Made by a program: the position numbers and the translations under genes
Notes under the pieces: model-generated
Databases searched by the model: none
What the model was told of the DNA's origin: nothing
The model's input: only the letters and a program-made list of their open reading frames with translations
DNA from: Strongyloides papillosus
Lineage: Eukaryota; Nematoda; Chromadorea; Rhabditida; Strongyloididae
Assembly (NCBI GenBank): GCA_005656395.1
Contig: SRSI01000071.1
Location: 1,054,001-1,118,000, forward strand
Direction: 5' to 3'
DNA: 64,000 bases
Shown here: positions 50,389-62,247 of the stretch, piece after piece
How positions within the stretch are numbered: the stretch's first letter is position 1
Layout of the letters: each line of letters opens with the position of its first letter

Positions 50389-51320
50389 ATGGATCCATCT
50401 CTTGCTACAAGACACGAAGGTGAAGCTGTAGATTTTTCATACACTTCTCGTGATACTATTATCTATGCCCTTGGAATTGGAGCAACAACAAATGATGATT
50501 TATGTTATATTTATGAAAATCATGAAAATTTCCAAACATTTCCAACATTTATTGTAGCAGCGGGTTTTCAAGCTAACGCTCAGATGACTGATTGGCCTGG
50601 TGTTGTATTTGATTTACAATCAGTTCTCCATGGTGAACATTATATTGAATTATTTAAACCTCTACCAACAGAAGGTACTCTTAAGAATATTCCAAAAGTT
50701 GTTGATATCATTGATAAGAAAAAAATTGCAGCTGTTTTAAGTGAAAGTAAGTTGTTGTAAAACTATATATTTTAAACTTTTTAGTTAATTCATTTGATAG
50801 TGAAACAGGAGAAAAAATAGCCACACAACAATTTTCAACCATCTTCCGTGGATATGGAAATTTTGGTGGTAATCGAAAATCCAAATATGAAATTGATCTT
50901 ATTCAAATACCAAATACTCCACCAGATCAAGTTTATGAGGAAAAGACGGTACCATTTCAGGCATCCCTTTATCGTCAGGGTGGTGGTGATTTAAATCCTC
51001 TCCACATTGATCCAATGTTTGCTAAAATGTCTGGTTTCAAACAGCCGATTCTCCATGGTTTGTGTAGTTTAGGTTTTGCAACAAGGCATGTAATTAAATG
51101 TTATGCTAATAATGATGCTTCTTTATTTAAAGCTGTTAAAGTTCGTTTCGTTAACCCTGTAATGCCTGGAGATACATTAATCACAAGTATGTGGCAAAAA
51201 GGAAATCGTATTATTTTTAAAGTTACTACCAAAGAAAATGGAAAAGATGTTATTAGTAATTCTTATGTAGATTTGAAGGAGGTACGAAAATGTAACAATA
51301 AACTTTCTTGTAAACTTTAA
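50389..51320 (+). CDS. maoc-1: Peroxisomal 2-enoyl-CoA hydratase 2 (MaoC-like, MFE-2 hydratase type)
   Basis: Predicted 297-residue enzyme of peroxisomal fatty-acid beta-oxidation, hydrating trans-2-enoyl-CoA to the (3R)-hydroxyacyl-CoA. Exons: 50389-50746 and 50785-51320. The N-terminal half has YALGIGA and the substrate-binding half of a double hot-dog fold. The C-terminal half holds the hydratase-2 motif [15 protein letters not shown] followed by [15 protein letters not shown], with the catalytic Asp and His expected within DLNPLH. It is a stand-alone hydratase lacking the dehydrogenase and SCP2 domains of mammalian MFE-2, as in the C. elegans MAOC-1 protein of similar length. It ends in CKL, which fits the PTS1 consensus, so PEX5 encoded nearby should import it. 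AATAAA lies at 51381. Confidence 0.92.
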
Positions 51321-52908
51321 TTTTTAAAAATTAAACATCTATTCATGGTTTTTTTTTCTTTGATTATATTTTAAAGTTAAAATAAACTCATTTTTATTTG
51401 ATAAAAAAAGTATATTTCATAAATTTCTATACTTTTTTCTTTTGGATAGGAGATGCATTTTATGATAAATTTATTCCAAATGATGGTAAATATTGGGAAA
51501 TTTTTGTTAATTTTAACTATTACATAACAACTACTTTAAACTCCCCTTTATGAAATATATCTTCTGGTTTAAAAATCTTTTTATAATATAAAATAATGGT
51601 TAGAAATTATGAAATAGTATCATATTAATATATATATATTTCCACTTACTTTTTGTTAATTGTTATTTATAAATGTTTCTCTCAATTATGGGAAAATTTG
51701 ATCAAAAAGATATTCTGAGGATAATTAGATATTTGAACATATTTAAGTAAAACATTTAAATGTGCTTACAATTATTAAATACATATGTTGATTAGATTAA
51801 AAAATTGTGTAAAACGTATTCTTTTAATATAAGATTTTATAGGAATAAAGATCTGCAAATAATATTTTAAGGTTCATTTTTATATATATCTCAAGTGTTG
51901 TACCCCCTCCTTAACCAATAGACTTATAATTATATTTTTTTTATCTCTATTGTTATTAATAATACATTGGATAGTATATATATATGTATACATGTATTTT
52001 ATTTAACATCAAAATGACAAAATATAAATTTTTTATCCTTTATGTCATATAATAAAAACTTTTTCAAGATTAGATTTTATTTTTAAAGAATGACATGACA
52101 TCTATTTCAAATATTTTTCTGGTTTACTAATATGGAATAAAATTTATGTATTCGTTAAATTTTTGATGGATGATTTTGCATAAATAAATATGAGTTAATT
52201 AATTTAACACAAAAAAAAATTAATCATCTTTCATATAATAAGATTATGGTTTATTTTTGTGATAAAAAAAGAATAGTTTATGTGTTTAGTCTTTACCCTC
52301 CTCAACTATACATCAAGACTTTTATTAGCCTTAAGAATAATCTCTTTTATTTATTGTTTCTTAAATTCAATTCATGGGTAAAGAGGATAATATATATTTA
52401 AATGATTGGATCACATGGATAGGAAATAATATAACTTCATTATAGACTTATTGTTTTTGTTTTTATATTTTCAATCTTTTAAAAAAGTAAACGTCTATTT
52501 CTCGAAATATCAATAATTTTTTTCCTTTCATAAATCTACTTTAAATTCACACTAAAACTATCCCCTTATTACTTATATATAATTTATGAAAAAAATATAA
52601 AAATCAAAATTTATTGTAATGATCATCAATTTTTTCCACACCATTATAAAAATGCCATAAATTGTGTTTATGATGTGTTATCAACTTATAATTTGTATTT
52701 ATTTCAAATATTATTATTATATCAAATAATTGATGGCTCCCAATTAAACTTAAAAATTTTTATTACTTTAAAAAAAATGATTTATGCTAAATAATTCTAT
52801 ATATCATATTTCTACTATCATTAATTTATTTATTATAAAATATTTCCATTTTCAATAGAAATACATTTTTTTATTATAGTGATTTTTTACCTTAATATTT
52901 TGAAAAAA
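51321..52908. other. AT-rich intergenic region
   Basis: Contains the hydratase 3' UTR signal (AATAAA near 51381) and the promoter of the first channel gene. An acceptor-like TTATTATAG ends at 52879, 29 bases before the channel ATG. No other gene was recognised. Confidence 0.45.
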
Positions 52909-54985
52909 ATGATTAAAATAGTGTATTTTTTCGTATATATCATACTACTAGAATTTCTAGCAACAATTAGCAGTACTGGAGCAGGGCAAAATGAGGTAAT
53001 TCAATTAAGTAATTAATTTAAATTAATTTTAATTAGATAACGGCTATCAATTTTCAGAGGACAAAACATAGAAATAAACTAGTAGCAAAAGGATCAATCT
53101 CTGGTATGGATGACTATTATGATGAGAGTGAACAGGAAAATGAATCTTTAAATTTTTTTGAAAATGAAGAAAAAACTAATCTTGGAAATGTTTACAATTC
53201 TAATGGTCTTGGGGTTAGCAAAGATGCCATTTTTGAACAAGGGTATGTTAAAATTATTATTTTCTTTTTGACTTAATAATAAAAAACAATTTTTATATGT
53301 TTTTTTTTGTAAGAGTACTTGTGTTTGTATCAATTTTTTATCGTTATTAATGTTTTATAGAAGCAATGTTAAAAAATTCAGAGGGTAAGGCAATTTAACA
53401 ACTTTTCTTATATCTCTATCACATTTTTTTATTAAATTTATGTAACTTCAATATTTTTCTTTTATATCTAATATAAATTTTAAAATATATATAACATTTT
53501 TTATTATAGGGAAACAAGAGACTTTCTTCATTTTTTGCGGCGTATAAAATATGATCATCGACAATGTCCTTACAATGAAGGAGGTAATTTTTTTATTTTT
53601 TCATTCTTTAATATAGTTATATCCTTTTAAGAGCCTGTTATTGTAGATGTATCCGTGGTTGTTTCAAATATACGTGCTGTCTCAGAGGTAACAATGGATT
53701 ATGCGTTAGAACTATTTTATAGGGAGGCATGGATTGATAAAAGACTAGATTTTGATAAGAGCATTTTTAATAATAAAACAGAATTAGCTCTCCATGAAAG
53801 TTACACTAATTTTTTATGGCATCCTGATACATTTATGCCTAATGCAATAGCCTCAAAAAATCCACAAAAACAATCAATTTCACATAGATCATTATTAAGA
53901 TTGAATGAAAAAGGACAAGTATTATATAGTAGGAGAATATCAATAGTTGCCGAATGCCCAATGGATCTTACATTATTTCCATTTGACTCACAAATATGTA
54001 AATTGGGAATAGAAAGTTGTATGTTTATGGAGATAACTAAAAAAAATAAATTATTATATTATTCTTTAGATGGATATACTGCAGACCAAGTTAGATATAA
54101 ATGGTCAAAAGGACAAAGGGAAGCATTAAAACTAGCAAAGATACGTCTTCCAGATTTTCAGATAAAAGAAGCATACGTAACAAGTCAATTAGAAAGTTAT
54201 GCAACGGGTGATTATAGTAGATTATACGTGTGTTTTGTTTTTACACGTTCCTCAGGATTTTGTTTCCTTCAACTTATTATCCCATCAACTGCTGTTGTAA
54301 TAACATCATGGGTATCATTATGGATGGAGAGTGAAACAGAATTTCAGGATATGATTTCAATTATCCTAGCTATTACTTTTTTAATATTTTCATATAATGA
54401 AATGATGCCAAGAGTAAGTTATATTAAAGCTATGGATGTCTACTTGGGTGTATGTTTTATGATTGTATTTTTATCTTTAATAAAGTTAGCATTTGTTAAA
54501 TACCTCCGTCAAAAGTTAGAAAAAAAACACACAAATTCAGTTATTCATAATATGTTACCATTTGTACAGAGACATAACTCCTCAAATACTATTATAGAGA
54601 ATCCTTCAAGTACCAATGTTGAGGTACTTAGGAACGAATCTATTAATTACCAAACAATAACAGTACCAATAACATTAAATGGTAATATCAATCAAGTTGA
54701 TACATATGTTGAATTCTTTGGAAATAGAAATCGATATAAATATTTTGGAAAATTTATACCACAATTTAAATTTGATGAAAAATCAGTTCAAAGATTTCAC
54801 TTTGTGTCTCAAGTAAGTGATAAATTATATAAATTTTATGAAATTATTACTTTTAGATGGTATTTTTTATTGGATTTGCATTATTTTGCCTCTTTTATTT
54901 TCTCGTTTATCCAAATTTACATTATACGACGTTGGATCCAGCCTGTGAGAAGGAACTTGCAGAATGGTACGCTGATATATCGTAA
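52909..54985 (+). CDS. Cys-loop ligand-gated ion channel subunit, tandem copy 1 (EXP-1/LGC-35-like)
   Basis: Predicted 537-residue channel subunit. Exons: 52909-52995, 53058-53242, 53361-53384 (microexon), 53510-53583, 53647-54018, 54070-54812 and 54857-54985. It has a signal peptide, an acidic N-terminal stretch, the ligand-binding domain with the 13-residue Cys loop (Cys 227 to Cys 241), M1 (about 310-332), M2, M3 ([11 protein letters not shown]) and M4 near the C-terminus. The M2 entrance reads [11 protein letters not shown]: the anion-channel PAR is replaced by FQD (339-341), so cation selectivity is predicted. Non-PAR subunits with this kind of M1-M3 sequence fit the excitatory GABA-gated EXP-1/LGC-35 group of nematodes; that assignment, and GABA as ligand, are inference. 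It lies 927 bp upstream of a paralog. Confidence 0.85.
53361..53384 (+). other. Candidate 24-nt microexon of channel copy 1
   Basis: A TTTTATAG acceptor ends at 53360 and a GTAAGG donor follows 53384. The 24 bases keep phase 2 on both sides, so the mRNA stays in frame with or without them. Skipping gives an N-terminal stretch that aligns without gap to the paralog ([10 protein letters not shown] against [10 protein letters not shown]); inclusion adds eight residues, SNVKKFRG. Confidence 0.45.
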
Positions 54986-55912
54986 AAAAAATTACTATAT
55001 TATTTTTAAATAGTTATTTACGAGTATAAAAAACAAAATTGATTGGTTTTGTGTCAAAATGAGTAACAAAAATTTTATAAAATCAAACCAATTACTTAAA
55101 AACAATAATGTTATTATTAAGAAATTGAAATCTTTAATTTAAAAAGTATGGTTTGCTATAATAATATAAAACGAAACGAAAACTATTTTTTTTTCTTAAA
55201 ATGTCAGTACATATTTTATACTTTTCATGAAAACGATTTTTAAAATATAGTAAATTTCAATATTTGATATGAAGAGTATTTTGGAAAATGAATAAAAAAT
55301 ATTGTTTATTATTGTCCCAAAAGACATTCTTTGAATATAATATCTATTTTATCTCCCCAAAAAATAATATTTGATCATTTTCTTTAAAAAACATAATTCA
55401 ATAAATAAATAAACCAAATAAATTATATATTTTTTATTTGTAAAAAAATACAAGATAAATAAATGTCTTCTTCAATTTTTCAGTCATATTAAATAACTCT
55501 CATTATTATGTTATAAAGAAGTATAAAACGTTTTTTTATGGCATACTACTTAAAATTAATAACCCTCCCAATAGTCTTTGATTTGAAGTTAAAGTGTAAA
55601 AGAATGGATATAAAAAAGTTGAAAGATTTTGAGAGTACGAAAAATTTATGTTTAGACTATTAAATTTACTATCTTTGACTAATGGTCTCCTAAAATATAT
55701 TAAGAAATATGTAGGAAATTTCAAAATCTTTATTTAATATTCACATATCCACATTTATTGAAATACTTATATTTCTTATCTTCATTTCCTTTGTTTCAAA
55801 ACTTTATTAGTAAAATAAAAATATTTTTTTATTTAATTTTATGAAAACATTTTTATACTTACTTATTATAAATATTAAAGAGCATAAAATTTACTATCTT
55901 TTTTTAGTGGAT
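54986..55912. other. Spacer between tandem channel genes
   Basis: AT-rich with no gene. The acceptor-like CTTTTTTTAG ending near 55907 precedes the second channel ATG by five bases and suggests independent trans-splicing, rather than one continuous message. Confidence 0.45.
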
Positions 55913-57605
55913 ATGCTGTTTAAAAAATTCTTATTTATTGGATTGTTATTGTTGATTCCTGTTGTATGTTTAGATTTTTCTTTTTTTTTTAAACTGCAAT
56001 AATATTTGTCACGTTTATATTTTAGACTTTATCAATGAGAGCAAGTAAACTCAAATATAAAAAAATTAATCAAGCAGTGAAATTTGAAAATGATATTGAG
56101 GAGGAAGAGGAAGAGTATATGGATGATAGGAATGTTGTTTATCATGGGTTGGTTTTTGTAAAATCATTTAAACTATTATTTTTTTCTTTCTTTCCAGTCA
56201 ATCTCTTCGATTTCTAAACTTTTTACGCAAAATAAATTATGACCATCGAGAGTTTCCAAAAAATTATGGATCCTCTGAACCGGTTACAGTTTATGTATCA
56301 GTTGTTGTAAATAATGTACGGTCAGTCTCCGAAGTAACAATGGATTATTCACTAGAATTAATCTACAGAGAAATGTGGACAGATTCAAGATTAGCATTTG
56401 ATAAAAAGGATTTCCAAAATAAAAAAACACTCGAGTTACATGAAAGTTACGTTGAAAACATATGGCATGCTGATACATTCTTTCCAAATTCTATCCAATC
56501 AAAAAATCCTAAAGAAAGATCAATCTCTCATCGTTCATTGTTACGTCTTCGTGAAGATGGTTTCGTTTTATACAGTCGAAGAATATCTGTTGTTGCTGAG
56601 TGTCTTATGGATTTAACATTATTTCCATTTGATTCTCAACTGTGTAAATTAGATATTGAAAGCTGTAAGTAATTATTTTTTTTTAAATTGATGTAAAAAA
56701 AACATATATTTTTATTATTTTTAGATGGACATACAATTGATCTCCTTCAATATAATTGGTCCAAACACAATGAAAGGATAGCATTAAAACTTGGAAGTAT
56801 TAGATTACCAGACTTTCAGATAATTGAAGCATATGTAACTAAAAAAAATGAAACATATGCTACAGGAACATATAGCAGATTGTATATTTGTTTTATTTTT
56901 AAGCGTTCAATAGGTTATTGTTTTCTTCAACTTATCATACCTTCAACGGCTATTGTAATAACATCATGGGTGTCATTATGGATGGATAATCAGACATCAT
57001 TCCATGATATGATATCAATTATCCTAGCTATTACTTTCCTTTTATTTTCATATAATGAAGTTATGCCAAGAGTTAGTTATATTAAAGCAATGGATGTATA
57101 TTTAGGTGTTTGTTTTTGTATTGTATTTTTATCACTCATAAAATTGTCAATCCTACGATTTATGAGAGAAAGAACTTTTGTGCCTAGTGAAAAATTTAAT
57201 TTTTTGCCAAATTTTTGTAAAATGATGATGGCTACAACAAATGCTGCCTCGATAATAGAAAAAAGTCAAACGAGGATGAATAATGTAGAAGAAGGAACTA
57301 TTAATGACAAAGAAGACTTGATTGACGCTAGTAAAATAACATTAAATCCATTTTTAGGAAGAGAGGATACTGACAATATCCAATTTCCTAAAATTTCAAA
57401 TTCTAAACACTCAAAATTTTACCATATTACTTTTAAGAAAAGTACAATTAGAATCTTTCATTGTTTAACTCAATTAGGATTTTTAATAGGTTTTACACTA
57501 TTTTTAATATTTTATTTTGCCATATACCCATACATTCATCCATTAAAAATTGATGCAGCGTGCCAAAAGGAAGATGCTGAATTCTATGCAAAAATAGACT
57601 TATAA
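55913..57605 (+). CDS. Cys-loop ligand-gated ion channel subunit, tandem copy 2 (EXP-1/LGC-35-like)
   Basis: Predicted 506-residue subunit, paralog of the gene just upstream. Exons: 55913-55963, 56026-56147, 56198-56664 and 56725-57605. Signal peptide ([17 protein letters not shown]), a Glu-rich segment, the ligand-binding domain with Cys loop (Cys 193 to Cys 207), then M1-M4. The M2 entrance is [11 protein letters not shown], with FHD (306-308) where anion channels have PAR; predicted cation-selective. The ligand-binding and M1-M3 regions are very similar to copy 1, while the N-terminal linker and M3-M4 loop diverge. The intron that interrupts M4 in copy 1 (54813-54856) is absent here. Possibly the two subunits co-assemble. 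An AATAAA overlaps the stop region (about 57604-57610), and the minus-strand kinase gene ends only 192 bp away. Confidence 0.87.
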
Positions 57606-57797
57606 ATAAAAATTGTTTATTTTTTATTAATAAATTTACATTATAAAAACTTAAATAGCTATATGTAAGAATATTTTATTTTACTTCTAAAGTGGTCCAA
57701 GTAAAAAAATGAAATAAAAACTACAAAATTTTCTATTTTTTTTAAAATTTTTAAACTTCTATAATTGAATACCTGTGATAAAAATAGACTTTTTTAT
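57606..57797. other. 192-bp gap between convergent channel and kinase genes
   Basis: The two stop codons face each other across this AT-rich gap, so the 3' UTRs probably overlap or nearly so. There is no room for further kinase exons downstream unless they overlap the channel gene. Confidence 0.6.
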
Positions 57798-60700
57798 CTA
57801 TAAGTGAGTTTCTCTATGATCACTATTCAAAACAATACGTAAAGCTTCATTCAATGAACTTTCTACGGGATTTGTTTTAACTTCATAGTCACTAAATAAA
57901 AAAAATTTGAATAATAAAAAGATAAAAACATACAGTGATGGAGTAAAGGCTAATTCATGTCCAATGACTTGGGAACGTTCTGTTAATGATGGAAAAGAGT
58001 CATCAAGAATGGCAATACAATCTTCAACATTGCAAATATCTGAAATAGTTTGGGATAATTCATAATGCTTTGAAACTTTAAAAGTCCCTTCCTCTGAATT
58101 TGAGACATCTAAAATATTTTTCAATTAATTTAATTTAAACAATTACAACAACATACAATCCAAAAAACTCCAATCTTTCTCTGGTTCATACGGTAAAGCA
58201 GGATGTTCTAATAATAATTTTTGGACTTGAATACGTGCTTGTTCCAATTCCAATTCTGCCTCAACATTAATAATACCTAGTTCAAATGCTGTATCTTTAA
58301 GTCTATCAAATGAATCTCTATACATATCGAAATCTTCTCTTCCAACAACTATAACTGGTACTTTAACAATAACTGGAGCAATAGGTACTGTCTGAGATAT
58401 ATTTAATTTATTTTTATTTTTTTTAGTCACTCCTGGTGTTGTATTTGACTTCTTTTCTCTCTTAAGCATTGGTACTTTATTATGAAATGATATAAGTATA
58501 GTTGATGGTGCTAAAAGACATGGTTCACCATCAACTTGCATTGGTATTGCTTTAGTTGTTGTTATTTTGGCTGATGAACACTGAGCAACTCTTTCACCCT
58601 TACCACCCATTTGCAAAGCTGCTAATGTAGCTGTAGTGAAACCTAAAACTTCAATTTTACCATCAAAACACGATTGTTTTTGTAGGGATTCTGTTTCCTC
58701 ATTGCCCCATGGTGTTGTACCACCACCATAATATGTAATATTATGAAATAATACACAATGAAATTTGCTATCCTTTAATCTTTGTGTTATACTTACACCA
58801 TCACATTCAATATCAATATACTCAGTTAAGTCCTTCCATGCTCTTTTAAATAAATCAATGGTACCAAGTCCTCCATATGCAATACGATTTTTAAGACGAC
58901 TATTTAACATTTGTGGATTAGCACTACGAGAATGATGAAATTGTAAAGCAACATGAGCATCAGCACCAATACTAAAATAATTATTCATTACTGTTAAAGG
59001 AAGTGAGCTTTGAAGGGCATCATTAATTTCCTCTCCATTATCAAGTGAAACATTAGCATTTGGCTGAACATTTAACTTCCACCTATCTAGGTAAGTGATA
59101 CTTGTATCATTAACGATAGCTTTTAATAATTGTGATAAAGGCTCATCATTAAACACACCACCCCATCCCATACATCTTGATAAATCATTTCCTGTTCCTA
59201 ATGGCATAACAGCCATTGGAGGATAAATTGGCCAATTTAATGAATCTAAAGTACTTAATACCCATCCAACAGTACCATCACCACCGCATACTAATATTTT
59301 TAATCTTGAACCAATTTTACGAAAAACTTCTAATCCATATTTAGGACCTTTTAATGCAGTAATATCAAAAACTTGTCTTGGATTTAAAAGCCAACAAAAT
59401 GTTTGCAAAGCTTTAGCACCCTTATTACCACCACTTTTAGGATTTACAAAAACTAATAACGGATGTTTTTGGATACCAAAGTCACAATCAATAGGTTTAA
59501 CAATAAAACCAAAATTTTTTCTTTTATCTTTATATTTAAGTCCTGATGAGTTGTTGGCAGCCTGTCTATGCTTCTTTTTATTATATGGCAATTTTAATAA
59601 CCATGAAGGAGGTAATATTAAAGATGCCAATTGCCCAAAGTCACAATCTTCTTCCAATCTTTCTATATTAAAACATGGCTTTTTACTATGTAATGTCAAT
59701 TTACACCAAGAACATGTTATAGCAATAATATCTTTTTCACGAAACCTTTTTTGTTGGAATGATTTACTACAATGTGCACATCTACCTTCACATTTCCATC
59801 TGTGTACCCAGTGGTGTTTTTGTATTTTATCAATTTGACATCTTAGTAATTTACTTTTTTTATCTGTCATATCATAATATGTTGGTTTACATCCCATATC
59901 CATCTATAATAATAAATAAAAATAAACTAATAAATAAAAAAAATTGTTACCTTTGAAAGTAATGGGGTACAATTATTATGGATTACAATATGACATGATA
60001 AACAACGTCGTTTATCACCAGTATGGTAACATCCTTTATCACCAACATAACATTCTGTATCAATAGTACTTGAAGAAGCTAGATTTGTTGATTTAGTCCA
60101 TATATGATCAGTTGGATGGATGTCATTTGCAAACCAAAAATGTGATGTTCTATTTATTGTAATAGCCTTTGCAATTGGATCTTCAACAATAACTCTCTTT
60201 GCAACAGGAGATTTTGCTAGTGCTTTTCTGAAATTATAAAAAAAATATAAAATAATAGTTTTAATCTTTAAAAAATATAAAAATAAAAAAGTTTTTTAAA
60301 ATATTTTAATAGTAAAATTATTGAAATGTTCTCAAGAAAAAAAATAGTTTTTTTTACCTAAACATTTCAGAAAGATGATCAATTCTACTACCACGTCGAA
60401 GGACTTCAGTAGCAGTACTAGATGGGTCATAAGATCTGGAACGAATAGTGCGAACGCTTTCTGCAGGTGTAGGGCAATAATCACTTTCAAATTCAGAACC
60501 TCCACCACCACATTCACTATCATTGGAACTAATACTATACAATTCAATATCACGACGTAATGTTGAAAGATCTATACTATTAGAACGAGGAGGAGAACCT
60601 GAATCAGAGTGGGTAGATAGAAATGAATTATTAGGTAATTTTAATGAATCCATTTTTATATAATTATTTTTATTTTCTTCAATTTCTTTTTCATTCCCGA

Positions 60701-62247
60701 CATTTATTGTTGATGTTCCTGTTAATATTGAGATGTCTGATGTAATAAATACTGTATTCTCATTGCTTGATACCATTCCTTCAAGGACACAATTAGATTC
60801 TGGGTATGTAATGTATTTTTGATTTACACTACTATACAATTGAACTGTTGTTGATGGGGAATTACATATAACTGGTGAACTAAAAAAATTTAGTAAAATT
60901 ATATAAATAAATAGTAAGTTAAAAAGGAAAATTAATAATATTTTAAACTAACTTTGGAGAACTATTTAAAACACTACTATTATTTCCACTATTCATGTAA
61001 ACCAATTCATCTTCATCCTCAGAACATATAGATGAAACAACAATATCAGGTGTACTACGAGCATGGATACTTGTGGTATTTGCGATAGATGAATCTCCAG
61101 TATTTGTAGAAGTATCAGTTGTTTGTGTATTATTTGCGAATTTCTTTTTACTGTAATCATAACCACTACCATCCTGGTATAACCATTGTTTTTGTGAATT
61201 ATTACCACCACTATGTGATGAATTTTTTAAATTATTTGCAAGTTTATGTACAGCATTTTCAAGTTCTGTTTTAAGGATAAATGCATGATAATCTTCAATC
61301 AATTGACAATGATAACATTTAAAATTTATTTTTTGATGACATTTATCTATAGATATAACATCATCAATTAAATCAAAACTTGATCGTCTATTTGATTCAA
61401 TACTATGTCTTCTTCTATTATCATTAATTTTTAATGAACCATCTCTAATTAATTTATTAGGATCTAATGACAGACTAGCACCTAAACTTCTCTTTCTCCT
61501 CTCAACAGAACGTTTAATTTTTGTTCCAGAACTTTTAAATGCACTGGAGAAAAATTTGTGCTTTTTATAGAACTCTTCATCATTGCATGAACTATTAACA
61601 TCCAAAGAATTACCAGAATCATGACCAAAACTATCAGATATTGATGGAGATTTATTTTCATCTGAAAATTTATTTAATAAGACATATTTTTTTAACTTTA
61701 GAAAGATATATTAAATATACAAACCTGTATATAGATATTGAACTGGATAATCTATTTCATGGTTTACGCAAACTCTTTCACTTTTTTTAATGTATGAAAA
61801 CTTCTTTAGGGCTAAACGAGCAAGAGAAAATCTTCTTTTACTATTATCAAAAGTAGTTATATCTTTTCTATCACAAGAAGTTGTTGTGACAACTCCCCTC
61901 TTGGTAGTTATATAAGTTTTATTATTTTTATCAGAAAAGCTAGACATACTTTTATAACAATATTCTTCACCATCAATTGATGTATTAGAGGTACTTGGAA
62001 ACTTTGATTCTGGATCACCTTTAGAATCAAGGTAATTTGACTTGCGGTTATTAAATATAAAGTGTATTGGACGACTATACCATGGATGAGATTGATTAGC
62101 TCTTTGTGATACATCTGAATTTGGCATTGAAATTGTACTGGATTTATGTCGAGGTTTAGAACGTTTCCCAATTTGAATAGATTTTCCTGATGATCTTGTT
62201 GATCTAGTTGATGGAGTTGTTGATGTACCTATTCTATCATTTTCCAT
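57798..62247 (-). CDS. Diacylglycerol kinase, zeta/iota type, without ankyrin repeats
   Basis: Predicted 1348-residue enzyme that phosphorylates diacylglycerol to phosphatidic acid, dampening DAG signalling. Exons on the minus strand: 62247-61725, 61661-60953, 60879-60358, 60227-59951, 59903-58157, 58108-57934 and 57891-57798. The first 585 residues are Ser-rich and low in structure. Two C1 domains follow: one around 605-690 (CYVGDKGC...CLSCHIVIHNNC), the other around 706-755 (HHWVHRWKCEGRCAHC...HSKKPC). A basic patch lies at about 784-807. The catalytic domain starts LLVFVNPKSGGNKG (about 826) with GGDGTVGW (about 884-891) and PLGTGNDL; the accessory domain runs about 977-1152. The domain order and HHWVHR, CSWCK motifs point to DGK zeta/iota. 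It ends ETHL, a class I PDZ ligand, but lacks the ankyrin repeats of vertebrate zeta and iota. An acceptor-like TTTATCAG lies 56 bases before the chosen ATG. Confidence 0.93.
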
